Origin: Picocystis sp. L7
Lineage: Eukaryota; Chlorophyta; Picocystophyceae; Picocystales; Picocystaceae
Direction: 5' to 3'
Length of the DNA stretch: 64,000 bases
NCBI GenBank assembly: GCA_020975725.1
Contig: QXJR01000004.1
Coordinates: 124,001 to 188,000 of the forward strand
The notes under the pieces are model-generated. The model saw only the letters and a program-made list of their open reading frames with translations. It was not told where the DNA came from and did no database searches. Shown piece after piece: positions 47,881 through 57,736 of the stretch. How positions within the stretch are numbered: position 1 is the stretch's first letter; every line of letters begins with the position of its first letter. The translations under genes were made by a program, and so were the position numbers.

Positions 47881-48684
47881 CTATTCCACATACGTATATC
47901 CGTTCTCTTTGGCCCTTTCTCTCCTCATGTCTTTTGGAAGCGGTTGGTTCCCGTCACCTAAAGCGGCTTTGCTGGGGTCCTTCATGAATTGATTCTCCGC
48001 TTCCTCACTGTGATATACGCAGTTGACTTCTGGTGATTTGCCGAGATCACCTACAAAAGCAAACGTGTTCATATCCCTCTTGCAGCCTGCAACTTGTCCC
48101 TTGCTCACTAATCCCCTGCTCTCAAGGACTGAGATGTTGGATCTTCTGAGCACGCAGCCTGGTTTCACTTCAGGTTGCGAAACGTAGACGTTGAATGGGT
48201 TGAAGGACACATAGATTCTTTGATCAAACACCATGGAACTGTAACCGTTGGCCATGCAGATTTCGGAATTCGGGGTCTTCCTATCGATGATTTCTGTGGA
48301 CGCCACGTTGGATTCGTGGAAATTCACTTCAGTGTCGAACCAAACCCCCGCACCGATGCCCACCAAAAACGCGCCGGCAACGAGCGCTCGCGTCAGGCTG
48401 TCGTTTTTTTTCCCATCATCCCCCCCTCCGTTTTCATCTGGATCTTCTGGAGGAGGTGGAGGGGAGCCTCCAGGTGGCGCGAAGTTCGGAGGGTAATCGT
48501 ACGACGAGCGTCGCAACGGCCTTTCGTACGTGGCTTCTCGGCGTGGCTCCACGGCACGAACTCGCCACTTCGGCCTTCGTTTAGGCTCGACGACCCGCCT
48601 TGTTTTTCCCTGGCTGGTGACCCGGTCACGTCTCGTGGACGTCCAGACGCACTTCGGTGTGCAAGAGGAGGACGTCTGCGCCAT
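47881..48684 (-). CDS. DUF3172 family protein, probably plastid
   Basis: A 267-residue protein whose second half matches the cyanobacterial and plant DUF3172 family: NSEICMANGYSSMVFDQRIYVSFNPFNVYVSQP, then PGCVLRRSN, GLVSKGQV, CKRDMNTFAFVGDLG and CVYHSEEA. The first 60 residues are basic, Ser/Arg-rich and without acidic residues until about 33, like a plastid transit peptide; a proline/glycine linker leads to one membrane segment (LVAGAFLVGIGAGVWF, about 101-116). A membrane-anchored thylakoid or envelope protein is inferred; the biochemical role of the family is unknown. It diverges from MAEA with 275 bp between starts. Confidence 0.8.
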   Translation of the reverse strand: MAQTSSSCTPKCVWTSTRRDRVTSQGKTRRVVEPKRRPKWRVRAVEPRREATYERPLRRSSYDYPPNFAPPGGSPPPPPEDPDENGGGDDGKKNDSLTRALVAGAFLVGIGAGVWFDTEVNFHESNVASTEIIDRKTPNSEICMANGYSSMVFDQRIYVSFNPFNVYVSQPEVKPGCVLRRSNISVLESRGLVSKGQVAGCKRDMNTFAFVGDLGKSPEVNCVYHSEEAENQFMKDPSKAALGDGNQPLPKDMRRERAKENGYTYVE

Positions 48685-48959
48685 GCCGAAGCGAGCACGC
48701 CTTCTCGGTCCACGTTTGGAACACGCACGGTTGTGACCTCCTCTCCCTGTTTCTGAAGACCACGATTTTCTCGGTCCTTCGACGGTCCGTGCTGTCCTTC
48801 ACCGGTCCTCCTCGGTGCTTGGGGAATCTTGGGTGAACGTTCAGGGCATTCGAGCGAGGTGAAGGTCCGAGTGAAGACTAAAAAAGACCACGTCACGTTT
48901 CGTTCCAGGCGTGGCGCAACGAGGAAGAGGAAAGCACGTGGACGTAAGCAGTGGGTAGC

Positions 48960-50190
48960 ATGGATGCGAAGAAAGAGAGCACGGAAACGCCGCTGGTGCG
49001 TGTGCCGTACGAAGCGTTGAAGAGGTCGGTAAGGGACGAAAGCAAAGCCTTGCAAGAGCAACTGGCGACGATCACCAAGGAGGTGGAAATGCTCCAACAC
49101 GGCCACCGGGATAGAGAAGTGGTGATAGGAGATCTCGATGCCGCATCCGATCGGATACAAAATGTGAAGAGAAAGGTACGTCCTCGGACCGTAACCAGTG
49201 GAAGATGTGAGGACCGACTTGCTGACCCACGAAGCTACCCACGGTACCGAATCGACAAAGCTCCAAGACAGGGAGAAGGCTGAGAAGAGGTTGCTGAACA
49301 GCTGCTACACACGACTGGATTACTTGTCGAAACCATCGACTCCAGAGAAGGTCGAGGAATTTGAAAGGGAGAGGTTGGACAGAATTCTCATCGATTACTT
49401 GTTGAGAGAGTCGCTGAAAGAGTCCGGTATGGCCGTTGTGAGAAGCACAGAGCTGGAAGGCCTTGTCGATGTGGACATCTTCCTAGAAACTCAAAGAATC
49501 GCATCCACGTTGAAGCAAGGAGACTGCAGAAGCGCGCTGGCATGGTGTGCCCAAAATGCAGGCAGGCTGAAGAAATTGAGGAGTAGCCTTGAATTCAATT
49601 TGAGGGTGCAAGAGTTTGTAGAGTATGTCAGGTCAGGCAGACTGTTAGATGCTGTACAGTACGCACGCACGTATTTAGGTCCGTGGTCCTCAGTTTACAG
49701 TAAACAGTTTTACGAGGCTATGGGTGTCCTCGTCTTTGGTCCACAAACGAAATGTGAAAGGTACAGGCAGTACTTTGCACCTGCACGATGGGATGATTTG
49801 GTAGGTTGGTTTAAGCATGACTGTTTTAGGCTGCATAACCTGTCTACAGAGTCCCTCCTCTCCATCCATTTGCAGGCGGGACTCTCGGTTCTGAATAGCC
49901 ACAGGGACTCCACAGAAGAGGTTAATATAGAAGACCCGATGCAGCTGAAGCAATTCCAGACCTTGGCTGCTGGTTTGCCACGTGCGAAACACCTGCATTC
50001 CAAGATTCGCTGCTGGCTAACAAAGGAGGTGATGACTGACGAAAACCCACCACTTTTACTTCCGAACGGGATGGTATACAGTAGGAAAGGATTGGAGACG
50101 ATGGCGTTGGCCAACGCAGGGTGGATAACGTGCCCTCGAACAGGATACAGGTGTAAGTTGGAGCAGGCTGAGAGATTGTACATTTCGTAA
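48960..50190 (+). CDS. MAEA: MAEA/GID9 subunit of the GID/CTLH ubiquitin ligase
   Basis: Core RING-like subunit that pairs with RMD5 in the GID/CTLH E3 ligase (family knowledge). Exons 48960-49175 and 49261-50190 (GT/AG, 85-nt intron, phase 0) give 381 residues, close to plant GID9. N-terminal RVPYEALKRSVR and GLKRK-like QNVKRK precede a LisH segment (RLDRILIDYLLRESLKESG), then CTLH and CRA parts (LVDVDIFLETQRI ... LAWCAQNAGRLKKLRSSLEF ... LQAGLSVL). The degenerate RING ends with ENPPLLLPNGMVYSRKGL and ITCPRTGYRCKL. Alignment with GID9 from memory is good over the full length, which supports the intron. The gene is preceded by a 275-bp divergent promoter and followed by 760 bp before the MULE. 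Confidence 0.93.
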
Positions 50191-50936
50191 ATATTGCATG
50201 GTCATTACGATCGTACTCATTGTGCTACGTTGAAGAGAGAAGAATCTTTGCCAAAGTCGAGTTCATACGTGGTATGGCCTTAAGCTGTGGTCTCGTGGAC
50301 AAGCCATGGAGCTCGTTCAACTTTTGCTTTCTGCCTCTTTCTTTCGCGCTTGTTTCTCTTGGAGCGCTTTTGCATCTCTGCCCCGCGTACAACGATGTTA
50401 GTCGTTTATGGAAACGTCGGAGTTGGACCTGGCCTGTGTCAAACTACGATACTTTGGTGTGCTCCGTGGAGCCCCCTTCAAATGAGACCGCTTTCGATGG
50501 AGCCGTTAGGTCCGCACCTTTCCTTCCTTTGTGCAGCTGTCAGACCGTCTTTGTCGCTTTGCTTAGTCCCTTGTTTATCTTTGCGTTTCTGTGCCCTGGC
50601 ACGATCGATGTCTCGCTGGTTGCCTCCTGTCCCACCACTTCGAGGGTCAGCCACCCGGTCCACGTCCTACGCCTTCTGCCATCCCTTAGCACGCGTCTCT
50701 TTCCCGTCCTTGCATCTCCCTCCCTCCCTCGGACCGCCCACGCACTCGTCATGTCGATCCGGTGCGTTCGTGCTGCGCCCAGCAACGTCTACGTCTTCGT
50801 CACACGGATCTTTCTCGAAGGTCCATCCGATGAAAAAACGAGGCTCCTGACTTGAAACTCGCCCCATGGACCCACCTGCCCGGGAGCAGTCCACACGGTC
50901 CATGGACAGCTGTCTTCACGGTCCACTCGCTCAGGA
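50191..50936. other. Spacer between MAEA and the MULE; former upstream DNA of SAM50
   Basis: Long frames (50220-50855 in two registers) are open on the plus strand but have the mutually overlapping look of pyrimidine-rich noncoding DNA and no domain. Before the MULE arrived, this DNA adjoined the SAM50 start region. Confidence 0.45.
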
Positions 50937-50949
50937 GGGGGGGGGGGGG

Positions 50950-51646
50950 GGTTGCGACTGAAAAATGGTCCCCCCCAGGGGCTGAATTTTGGCCCCCCCC
51001 CCTCCAGATGCACTTTCGAACAGATGCACCCCACTCGATCGACTTAACCCATTGTTTACGAAGAGACCGGTTCGACCCGGGTGGAAAGGGGACCCTTCCT
51101 TACTGTGCTTCCCAATCGATCGGAAAACTTCGACCGATCGAATCGACGACCACCCCCAACGATAGGTGTAGGTCACCCAGATCGATCGTGCAGAAAACGA
51201 CGACCGATCCTTCGGATGCGACGACGTGGCGTGCGAGAAGCGGCTGGACGCGACGACGATGGAAGGAAGACGGAGTTTTGAAGACAAGGAAAGGTGGAGA
51301 TGCAGTAAAAGAAGGAGAAGGGTGGCAGCAGAGGAGGTGGGAGGAAGACACGTGCGAAGACGAGCGTGCCTCCGCAGCACGATTCCAAGGCTCGGCCACG
51401 GAATCGTCCTGCACAGGCATGCCTTGGGGTGGGGTGGGGGTTCAAATGGACCCTCCGGGTGGCGGGAACGACGTGGCGCAGGTGCGACAGGGCGGGGCTG
51501 CAGTGGGTCGCGTGAGCAAGTGTCGCCAACCGAGGCGACGTGGAAACGAAGGTGGGAGGAAAAGAAAGAAGATGCAGCCGTCCGACTCGTCCTACGTCTA
51601 TTCAGCAAGAGTTTCTTCTCCAGGGGAATCTTTCGAGGGAACCAAG
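50950..51646 (+). repeat. MULE terminal inverted repeat, left (697 bp)
   Basis: Begins GGTTGCGACTGAAAAATGG and matches the complement of 53790-54486; identity stops after GGGAACCAAG. It includes the last 16 codons and stop of the transposase gene. The only difference I found is one base in a C-run near 50993. Confidence 0.93.
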
Positions 51647-53736
51647 CCGTCCACGCCAGCTTTCAAGCGCTTCAAGCGTAAAGCATTGCTAGCCTCCCTC
51701 GCTTTTTGCTTCTTTGTACGTTCACGCTGATGATGAAGCTTCAACTGTTCAAATTTGCTGTATTGTAGGACCTTTGCATGGTCCGGTACCTTCAAGTCGT
51801 TGCACTCGACTTTAATAGCTAGGGAATGTTTGCAGATGCCCTTGTCTTGGAAGTTGTGGCAAGTGCAATTCTTCCCAAGCACAACCCACTTGGATGTGCG
51901 GCTGAAAAAGCTTTCCATGCACTCGTGTTGGAGGGGAAGTAGACCTTTTTCAAACAAGGCTGTAGATTCCTCACGTAGTACATTCTGTAGTTGTAAATCG
52001 ACTTCCTCCATCATTTCTTCTGTGGCCATACTTGAGTGAACCATTAAATTCTTCATAGAATCGATGGCTCTTTCTCTGGCGATTAACAATGCATCGTCTA
52101 GTATTGCCTTTGATGGAAATAGGGTAAATTCACCTACTATTTGGCGGAGTGTCCAATCACTGCACATCATGAATTGGTTGACTTTTTCCCAGAGCTTGAC
52201 AGACGCGAGTGATGCACCATGCGGATGAAACTCATACTCTCGCATCTTCTCACGCACAAGTGAGGAAATTGCATGTGTAAGAGGTAGCAATGCCTTGTGG
52301 ATGTCCATCCTCCTTTGAGTAGACCTACTTGGCATATGAACCCTCTTAAAGGTATTATTATTGCTCTCATGTCCTTGATTGCTTACGGGGTATCCAGGTG
52401 GTGCATCACAACGGCCCCAATACTGAAAAGGGCCACCATACGTCGACCTCCACCAACTTATGAACTTTTCGTGCTTGGAAAATTCATGCTCAAACTTTTC
52501 TAGCAAGATTTCCTTCACCTCTTTGCTTGTGGCGTATGAAATACGCTTGACATAGCTACCAATCAATGTGCCAGTACATGGTGGAATGTGGTATCGCTTG
52601 AAGGCTTGTTGAAGATTGCCGTCCACCCGAGAGAGATGTGCGTAGCAATCTTGTTGATGCCAAGTATATCCTCTTAAGTTAAAGAAGTTTTGCACACCTG
52701 CATGAAGCCCTGCACCGGCATCCTTGAGGACGTAGATATCATCGAAGAAGCCCTCTGCAGAATCACCCATTAGCATCCAGAATGATTGTAAGTGAAAGGT
52801 TGTACTTTCCATGCTCTCGGTTGGTACAATGCTGTAAATGATAGGAAACCAATGTCCTGCTCCATCCGTGATTCCGCTTGCTAACAAGATCAGCATGTCA
52901 TTCGTGAAAATCCTAAATGTCGCATCGATTGTCATCTGTCTAGCCATCCCCGTAGCAATGGACTTCTTTGCCCAATCTACCATTTGAGGAGTTGAGAAGC
53001 TCATCATCAATGATTTGAGAAAGTCTTGCTCGCCCATTTCATGTGCCAAATTGTAGTCAACGATGAAACATTCATCTTTGCTGTAGCTCTTGCTCTCCCT
53101 CCAAAGATTTTCTTCAACGAACCTTTCAAAACCTCCTACGGTATTGGAAGGGGTGCGGCCTTTCCTTTGATAGGATAAAAAGTTTTTAATTTGCTTCTTT
53201 GTGATACCTTCCAAGTCATATCCATTAAGCTCTAATTGGCGCATAATTTTTGGTACCACAATGTCGCTGTCCACAAAACTAAGCAATGTCACCTTCAATT
53301 TGTGTGGAAGCCCGGACGAAGTCCTTCTATGAGGAACCTCATCATGAACATGGGATCCCTTTGTCAGCAAAACAAGTTGACCTAAGTCGTTGCGTATTAA
53401 CTTTAGCTCCGCTTTGCAATGGCACTCCTTAGTGGCATTGCAACACCATTTTTTCAAGAGAAGGTTCTCATCTTTGTCACGACGAGGCAATTTGTGCTTG
53501 AGACTCTTCGGCTTCTTCACTATCCACTTCCCAATCGCATCACTTTGGTGTTGCAACAATTCCTTGGACACCCAATCTTTCTCGCTTTGAGACAAGGATG
53601 TGCATCCCAATGCCCCTTGCATGGAGCATTGTGAAGACTCAACCCATTCCTCATGGAGGGGATCATGTCCCTCCTCATCGTGAAGCGATTCAAATGACCT
53701 TTCTCGCGAAGGGCAAGGCGAATTTGCAACTTCCAT
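51598..53736 (-). CDS. MULE transposase
   Basis: 712-residue DDE transposase of the Mutator/FAR1-related superfamily. N-terminal FLYWCH/WRKY-GCM1-like zinc finger at about 96-135 (CCNATKECHC ... SHVHDE). Catalytic core: Asp in TIDATFRIF, Asp in VLKDAGAGLHAGV, the C-x2-H pair in QDCYAHLSR, and Glu in HESNNNTF. C-terminal SWIM zinc finger in CTCHNFQDKGICKHSLA. No break in the frame and no intron, and all key residues are in place, so it may be functional. The ATG at 53736 lies 54 bp inside the right terminal repeat's inner border. The gene is read toward MAEA, away from SAM50. Confidence 0.93.
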   Translation of the reverse strand: MEVANSPCPSRERSFESLHDEEGHDPLHEEWVESSQCSMQGALGCTSLSQSEKDWVSKELLQHQSDAIGKWIVKKPKSLKHKLPRRDKDENLLLKKWCCNATKECHCKAELKLIRNDLGQLVLLTKGSHVHDEVPHRRTSSGLPHKLKVTLLSFVDSDIVVPKIMRQLELNGYDLEGITKKQIKNFLSYQRKGRTPSNTVGGFERFVEENLWRESKSYSKDECFIVDYNLAHEMGEQDFLKSLMMSFSTPQMVDWAKKSIATGMARQMTIDATFRIFTNDMLILLASGITDGAGHWFPIIYSIVPTESMESTTFHLQSFWMLMGDSAEGFFDDIYVLKDAGAGLHAGVQNFFNLRGYTWHQQDCYAHLSRVDGNLQQAFKRYHIPPCTGTLIGSYVKRISYATSKEVKEILLEKFEHEFSKHEKFISWWRSTYGGPFQYWGRCDAPPGYPVSNQGHESNNNTFKRVHMPSRSTQRRMDIHKALLPLTHAISSLVREKMREYEFHPHGASLASVKLWEKVNQFMMCSDWTLRQIVGEFTLFPSKAILDDALLIARERAIDSMKNLMVHSSMATEEMMEEVDLQLQNVLREESTALFEKGLLPLQHECMESFFSRTSKWVVLGKNCTCHNFQDKGICKHSLAIKVECNDLKVPDHAKVLQYSKFEQLKLHHQRERTKKQKAREASNALRLKRLKAGVDGLVPSKDSPGEETLAE

Positions 53737-53789
53737 TGATTCCTACGAGGCCATCAAAACATTCGTTAGACAAGACTTCAGGGCCTTCC

Positions 53790-54486
53790 CTTGGTTCCCT
53801 CGAAAGATTCCCCTGGAGAAGAAACTCTTGCTGAATAGACGTAGGACGAGTCGGACGGCTGCATCTTCTTTCTTTTCCTCCCACCTTCGTTTCCACGTCG
53901 CCTCGGTTGGCGACACTTGCTCACGCGACCCACTGCAGCCCCGCCCTGTCGCACCTGCGCCACGTCGTTCCCGCCACCCGGAGGGTCCATTTGAACCCCC
54001 ACCCCACCCCAAGGCATGCCTGTGCAGGACGATTCCGTGGCCGAGCCTTGGAATCGTGCTGCGGAGGCACGCTCGTCTTCGCACGTGTCTTCCTCCCACC
54101 TCCTCTGCTGCCACCCTTCTCCTTCTTTTACTGCATCTCCACCTTTCCTTGTCTTCAAAACTCCGTCTTCCTTCCATCGTCGTCGCGTCCAGCCGCTTCT
54201 CGCACGCCACGTCGTCGCATCCGAAGGATCGGTCGTCGTTTTCTGCACGATCGATCTGGGTGACCTACACCTATCGTTGGGGGTGGTCGTCGATTCGATC
54301 GGTCGAAGTTTTCCGATCGATTGGGAAGCACAGTAAGGAAGGGTCCCCTTTCCACCCGGGTCGAACCGGTCTCTTCGTAAACAATGGGTTAAGTCGATCG
54401 AGTGGGGTGCATCTGTTCGAAAGTGCATCTGGAGGGGGGGGGCCCAAAATTCAGCCCCTGGGGGGGACCATTTTTCAGTCGCAACC
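53790..54486 (-). repeat. MULE terminal inverted repeat, right (697 bp)
   Basis: Inverted partner of 50950-51646. It should hold the transposase promoter. Its outer end is 85 bp from the SAM50 ATG, so it now forms most of the upstream region of that gene. Confidence 0.93.
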
Positions 54487-54571
54487 GGGGGGGGGGGCAG
54501 CAAGGTCAGCCGGTGGAAGCCGACAGGTCCGAGCGGGAAGGCTCGTACGCTCGTGTGGTCGCGAGACTGCG

Positions 54572-56094
54572 ATGGAAGGAGATGCAGCTCGGAACGAAGA
54601 GAGGAAGGGTAGGAACCTGGAGAAGGAGGAAGAGGATCTGGAACGTGGAAAGTATTACGATTTCAGGGCCGAATACCTCCAAGCAAGAGAAAAGCCTTGC
54701 CGTGTGAACCAGGTGGTGGTGCGAGGGAACGAACGAACCAAACCAAACACCATCCTCCAAGAGTTCAAAGAGGTGCGCAGCGATCACCCCGAAAACTCGG
54801 TACCCAAACGCCCAGGAGATCGAAGCGGGGCGCTGACCAGCAAGGACGATCGCAGGTGAGCAAAGCAACTACGCTCGATCAGATCAAGGACGAGCTACTC
54901 GAGGTCTCTGCGTGCTTGGCAGAACTAGATATCTTCAGAGAAGTCGATATACTTGTGGACGCGGGACCGGCTCAAGATTCGGAATCGGCAGATTTGGTCG
55001 TCACCGTAGCAGAGAAGAATGTTACTTCCTTCTCAACTGGAACGTACATCCAGGGAGGTGAAGGAAGCGTCGAAGCAACCATCTCCCTCCGGAATTTATT
55101 GGGCTACGCTGAAGTATTTCAGGGAAATGCAGCCATTGGGTCACAGAAAAGCAATACATATGCGGTTGGTGTACGCAGACCCCGGTGGGGAGGCACTGCC
55201 ACTGAGGCCAATGCACAAGTATTCCAGAGCAGTCGTTCCCATGAAAAGCTCAGTAGCTACGTCGAATGGATGAGAGGCGTGTCACTGGGCATGAAACTTG
55301 GCGGTGGGAACCATGGCTTCAACTATGAAGCCGCTTTGCGAGAGATCCAGATCGCATCTCCAAGGGTTTCCGAGGAGGTGAGGAGGCAGGGCGGACACAC
55401 CCTCAAGTCGGGAGTGGGTTACACCTTCATGTATGATCAACGGGATCATCCAGTTCGACCTACAAACGGATTTGCTGCGCAGGGGAGGCTTGATCTCACT
55501 GGGTTTGGTATCGGCCCAAGTGTTGAAAAATATTTGCGACAGCAAGTGAAGTGGCAAATGTGTCGACCATTGGTGAGTCCATTCGTCTTGGATGTGCGTG
55601 GGCAATGGGGGGTGCTGCTCCCATTGGGGCAGGGCTGGAACAAGCCAACATGCATCAGTGAACGATTTTTCTTAGGTGGTCCTGGAAGTCTACGCGGTTT
55701 CTGTGTGAATGGTGCTGGTCCAGTGGATGATCGCAAGTTCGGGGTCCGGGAAGTTGTACCCTTGGGTCAGCGGACCAGCGATGCACTGGGCGGGGATCTC
55801 ATGTGTAGTCTCATAGCATCTCTGACGTTTGATTTACCCAACAAGCTCATGAACACCGTGGGTATACATGGCCATGTTTTCTTGAATGGAGGCAATGTTG
55901 CACCTTTACTGAATTGTGGTCTCAAGGCATTTTTGGAAGATTTTCGTTGGAGTGCTGGTTTTGGAATCGTCTTTCCAACCCGCGTCGGCCGCCTGGAAGT
56001 GAATTATTGCCACGTTTTGAAGAAGGGGATGAAGGATGAAGTGAAGCATGGTATCCAGTTTGGCTTTGACTGCGACTACATTTCCACCGTGTAG
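54572..56094 (+). CDS. SAM50: SAM50/TOB55-type outer-membrane beta-barrel assembly protein
   Basis: Omp85-family channel that inserts beta-barrel proteins into the mitochondrial outer membrane (family knowledge). Exons 54572-54772 and 54856-56094 (GT/AG, 83-nt intron, phase 0) give 479 residues, against about 470 in animals and more in plastid OEP80 and TOC75. One POTRA domain is visible: CRVNQVVVRGNERTKPNTI, then TTLDQIKDELLEV, and IFREVDILVDAG. A 16-strand barrel follows; the Omp85 signature FFLGGPGSLRGF and the C-terminal barrel strand GFGIVFPTRVGRLEVNYC are clear. A single POTRA and the length favour SAM50 over plastid OEP80, but the latter is not excluded. The 5' sequence starts only 74 bp after the G tract ending the MULE insertion. 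Confidence 0.9.
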
Positions 56095-56969
56095 ATGAAT
56101 CACTTCCTCCTTGGCAGTTGACGACTTTACCACGGGTCCACCAGCTTGCTCACTGCAGCGCGTTCTTTGAAGAGTTGGAGGTTCGAGACGGCGGTGCCAT
56201 TCCCCACTGTCGTTGGCTGGAGCTGGTCGGAGCGCGGGACGGGACTTTCGAACGACCGTTCAACCTGGGCAAAGCCGCAGGCGATGCGTGGAATAAAGGA
56301 AGCGATTCCGTCTCATTCGTGCTCTACCGTGCTGTTTGTTTCGGGGATTGTGCGCGTTGGACGCGATCGAACGCGGTTCGTCCACCCGACCGTACGTGGA
56401 CCCCTGCGAGTCCCTAGCATCGTGGCTTCATTCGGTCCACATCGTGTTTCCCACTGGTCTCGGGGTTTCCCCTGGTTCCGTGTCATCCCACCGACGGATC
56501 GGTTGGTCTCATCCCGTGGGTCCACGCGGTCAACGACCTCGTCCCCACCTTCGATTCGCAGAGGTGGCCCCTCGGATGGACATCCACGTCCTGGGGCCTT
56601 TGTCCCCAGCTGGGATCGAGGAGAAACGGACGGGGTGGATCGTCCCACAGGTGGATTTGAAGGGAAATCCAACCGACGTTCGGCGTCCGTCGATGTTTGC
56701 CCCGGTCTCGGAGGACCCGCTCCGCCCACGTGGACGCCCCGGGGGTGGCGCGTGGCCTACACACGCCTGTGCTCCCTCCTCCGAGCAGATCGAAAGAACC
56801 GGAGATAGACCCGGGACCCCAACCGCAACTTCCCCATCGAAAGGGGGACCGAACCGGGGAGTGAAAGGAAACCAAGGGGATAACGCTGTACTCGAAGGGA
56901 TCCACAGAAAACGGCCACGGTGCCCGTGTGAACAGCACAGACCGTCCAGGGACGTCGGTGCACTGCGGC
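56095..56969. other. Spacer upstream of the probable plastid gene
   Basis: GC-richer sequence with several overlapping open frames on both strands and no protein signature; the translations contradict one another and are taken as chance. Holds SAM50 3' UTR and the next gene's promoter. Confidence 0.4.
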
Positions 56970-57680
56970 ATGCAGACGACGGCGACTGCCATGCGAGGTG
57001 CGGGCAAAGCGTCCTCGTCCGTTCGAAAGGGAAAAACGGCAGGACTCGGGGGAAGCAAGAGAACAGCGATGTTTGCAGCCGCAGCCGCCAGGCAAAGCCG
57101 GTTCCAGCATGCCACGCAACTGTCTAGAGACGTACAGCTATCGTTCCTGCGCGCTTGTTTGCCGGAGCTAGGGATCGGATACCAATGTGCGATGGAAGAT
57201 TTTGTCAAGGCAAGCATCAGAGCCTATCAGTCCGGACACACGCCCACCACGCTGACTGCGAGGCTGCAGTTGGACTGGAAAACGGGCGACGTGGAACTCG
57301 ACGACAAGTTTTCCTCGCGGCCACTCAGTAGGGAAGAGATCGACATGAGGACAGCATGGTTGGAACTGGTGTACACCACCGTGATGGTATCCGGGAGGCC
57401 GCTTGGTACCTTAGTACCTGACTCGTTGCTTAGCGACTGCGCGGAACCTCTAGCCCCGGTGCGGTTGGCGGAGCAGCCGCTAAGCACCAGTATGACTGCG
57501 TTCGTTGGCATGGTCCAAGATTTTGCGGCGAGAGGGTATGATTACACGCGTTTGCGATTGGAGCAGGCGTTGCGAGGGACGCGAGAAAATCTAGAAGCTG
57601 CCAAATTCTCGCAAGCTTTGAGGCTGGTTTTCATAACGCTCGATGTTACGGGCCAGCAAGCTCAAACGCTAGCTGGCTGA
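56970..57680 (+). CDS. Conserved-looking protein of unknown function, probably plastid-targeted
   Basis: 236 codons from the first ATG. The first 45 residues are basic, rich in Ala, Ser and Gly, without acidic residues, resembling a plastid transit peptide ending near AAAARQSRFQ. The rest is a compact soluble sequence with regular helices (VQLSFLRACLPELGIGYQCAMEDFVKA, then EEIDMRTAWLELVYTTVMV, and KFSQALRLVFITLDVTGQQA). I do not recognise the family. It has coding character: no stop over 250 codons in a mixed-GC region, and its stop is 56 bp from the converging MCM7 gene. A frame upstream of the ATG is open to 56928 with a GTG. Confidence 0.6.
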   Translation: MQTTATAMRGAGKASSSVRKGKTAGLGGSKRTAMFAAAAARQSRFQHATQLSRDVQLSFLRACLPELGIGYQCAMEDFVKASIRAYQSGHTPTTLTARLQLDWKTGDVELDDKFSSRPLSREEIDMRTAWLELVYTTVMVSGRPLGTLVPDSLLSDCAEPLAPVRLAEQPLSTSMTAFVGMVQDFAARGYDYTRLRLEQALRGTRENLEAAKFSQALRLVFITLDVTGQQAQTLAG

Positions 57681-57736
57681 GGACAACAATCAATGTCTGG
57701 TTGTACGTGGGCATCTCATCCCATTTATGACACAAT

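Larger units (their letters stand above)
50950..54486 (-). mobile_element. MULE (Mutator-like) DNA transposon, apparently intact
   Basis: 3537-bp element bounded by 697-bp inverted terminal repeats with one detected mismatch, flanked by runs of G (50937-50949 and 54487-54497) that are consistent with the 9- to 11-bp target duplication typical of Mutator elements. One uninterrupted transposase gene of 712 codons lies between. Such near-perfect terminal repeats mean recent transposition, and the element may be active. Orientation follows the transposase. It was inserted 85 bp before the SAM50 start codon. Confidence 0.93.

Noticed and set aside
50220-50855. Two long overlapping plus-strand frames after MAEA
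   Set aside because: They conflict with each other, are low in complexity, and show no family features.
50852-51730. A 292-codon frame across the left MULE repeat
   Set aside because: Low-complexity translation identical to the one from the right repeat; repeat DNA, not a gene.
53828-54859. A 343-codon open frame running from the MULE right repeat into SAM50 exon 1
   Set aside because: The first 220 codons are just the terminal repeat read in one frame and recur inverted at the left end. Only the part from 54572 belongs to SAM50.
56146-57217. Several 200-260 codon frames upstream of the 56970 gene on both strands
   Set aside because: Overlapping in many registers in GC-rich DNA with no motif; chance frames.
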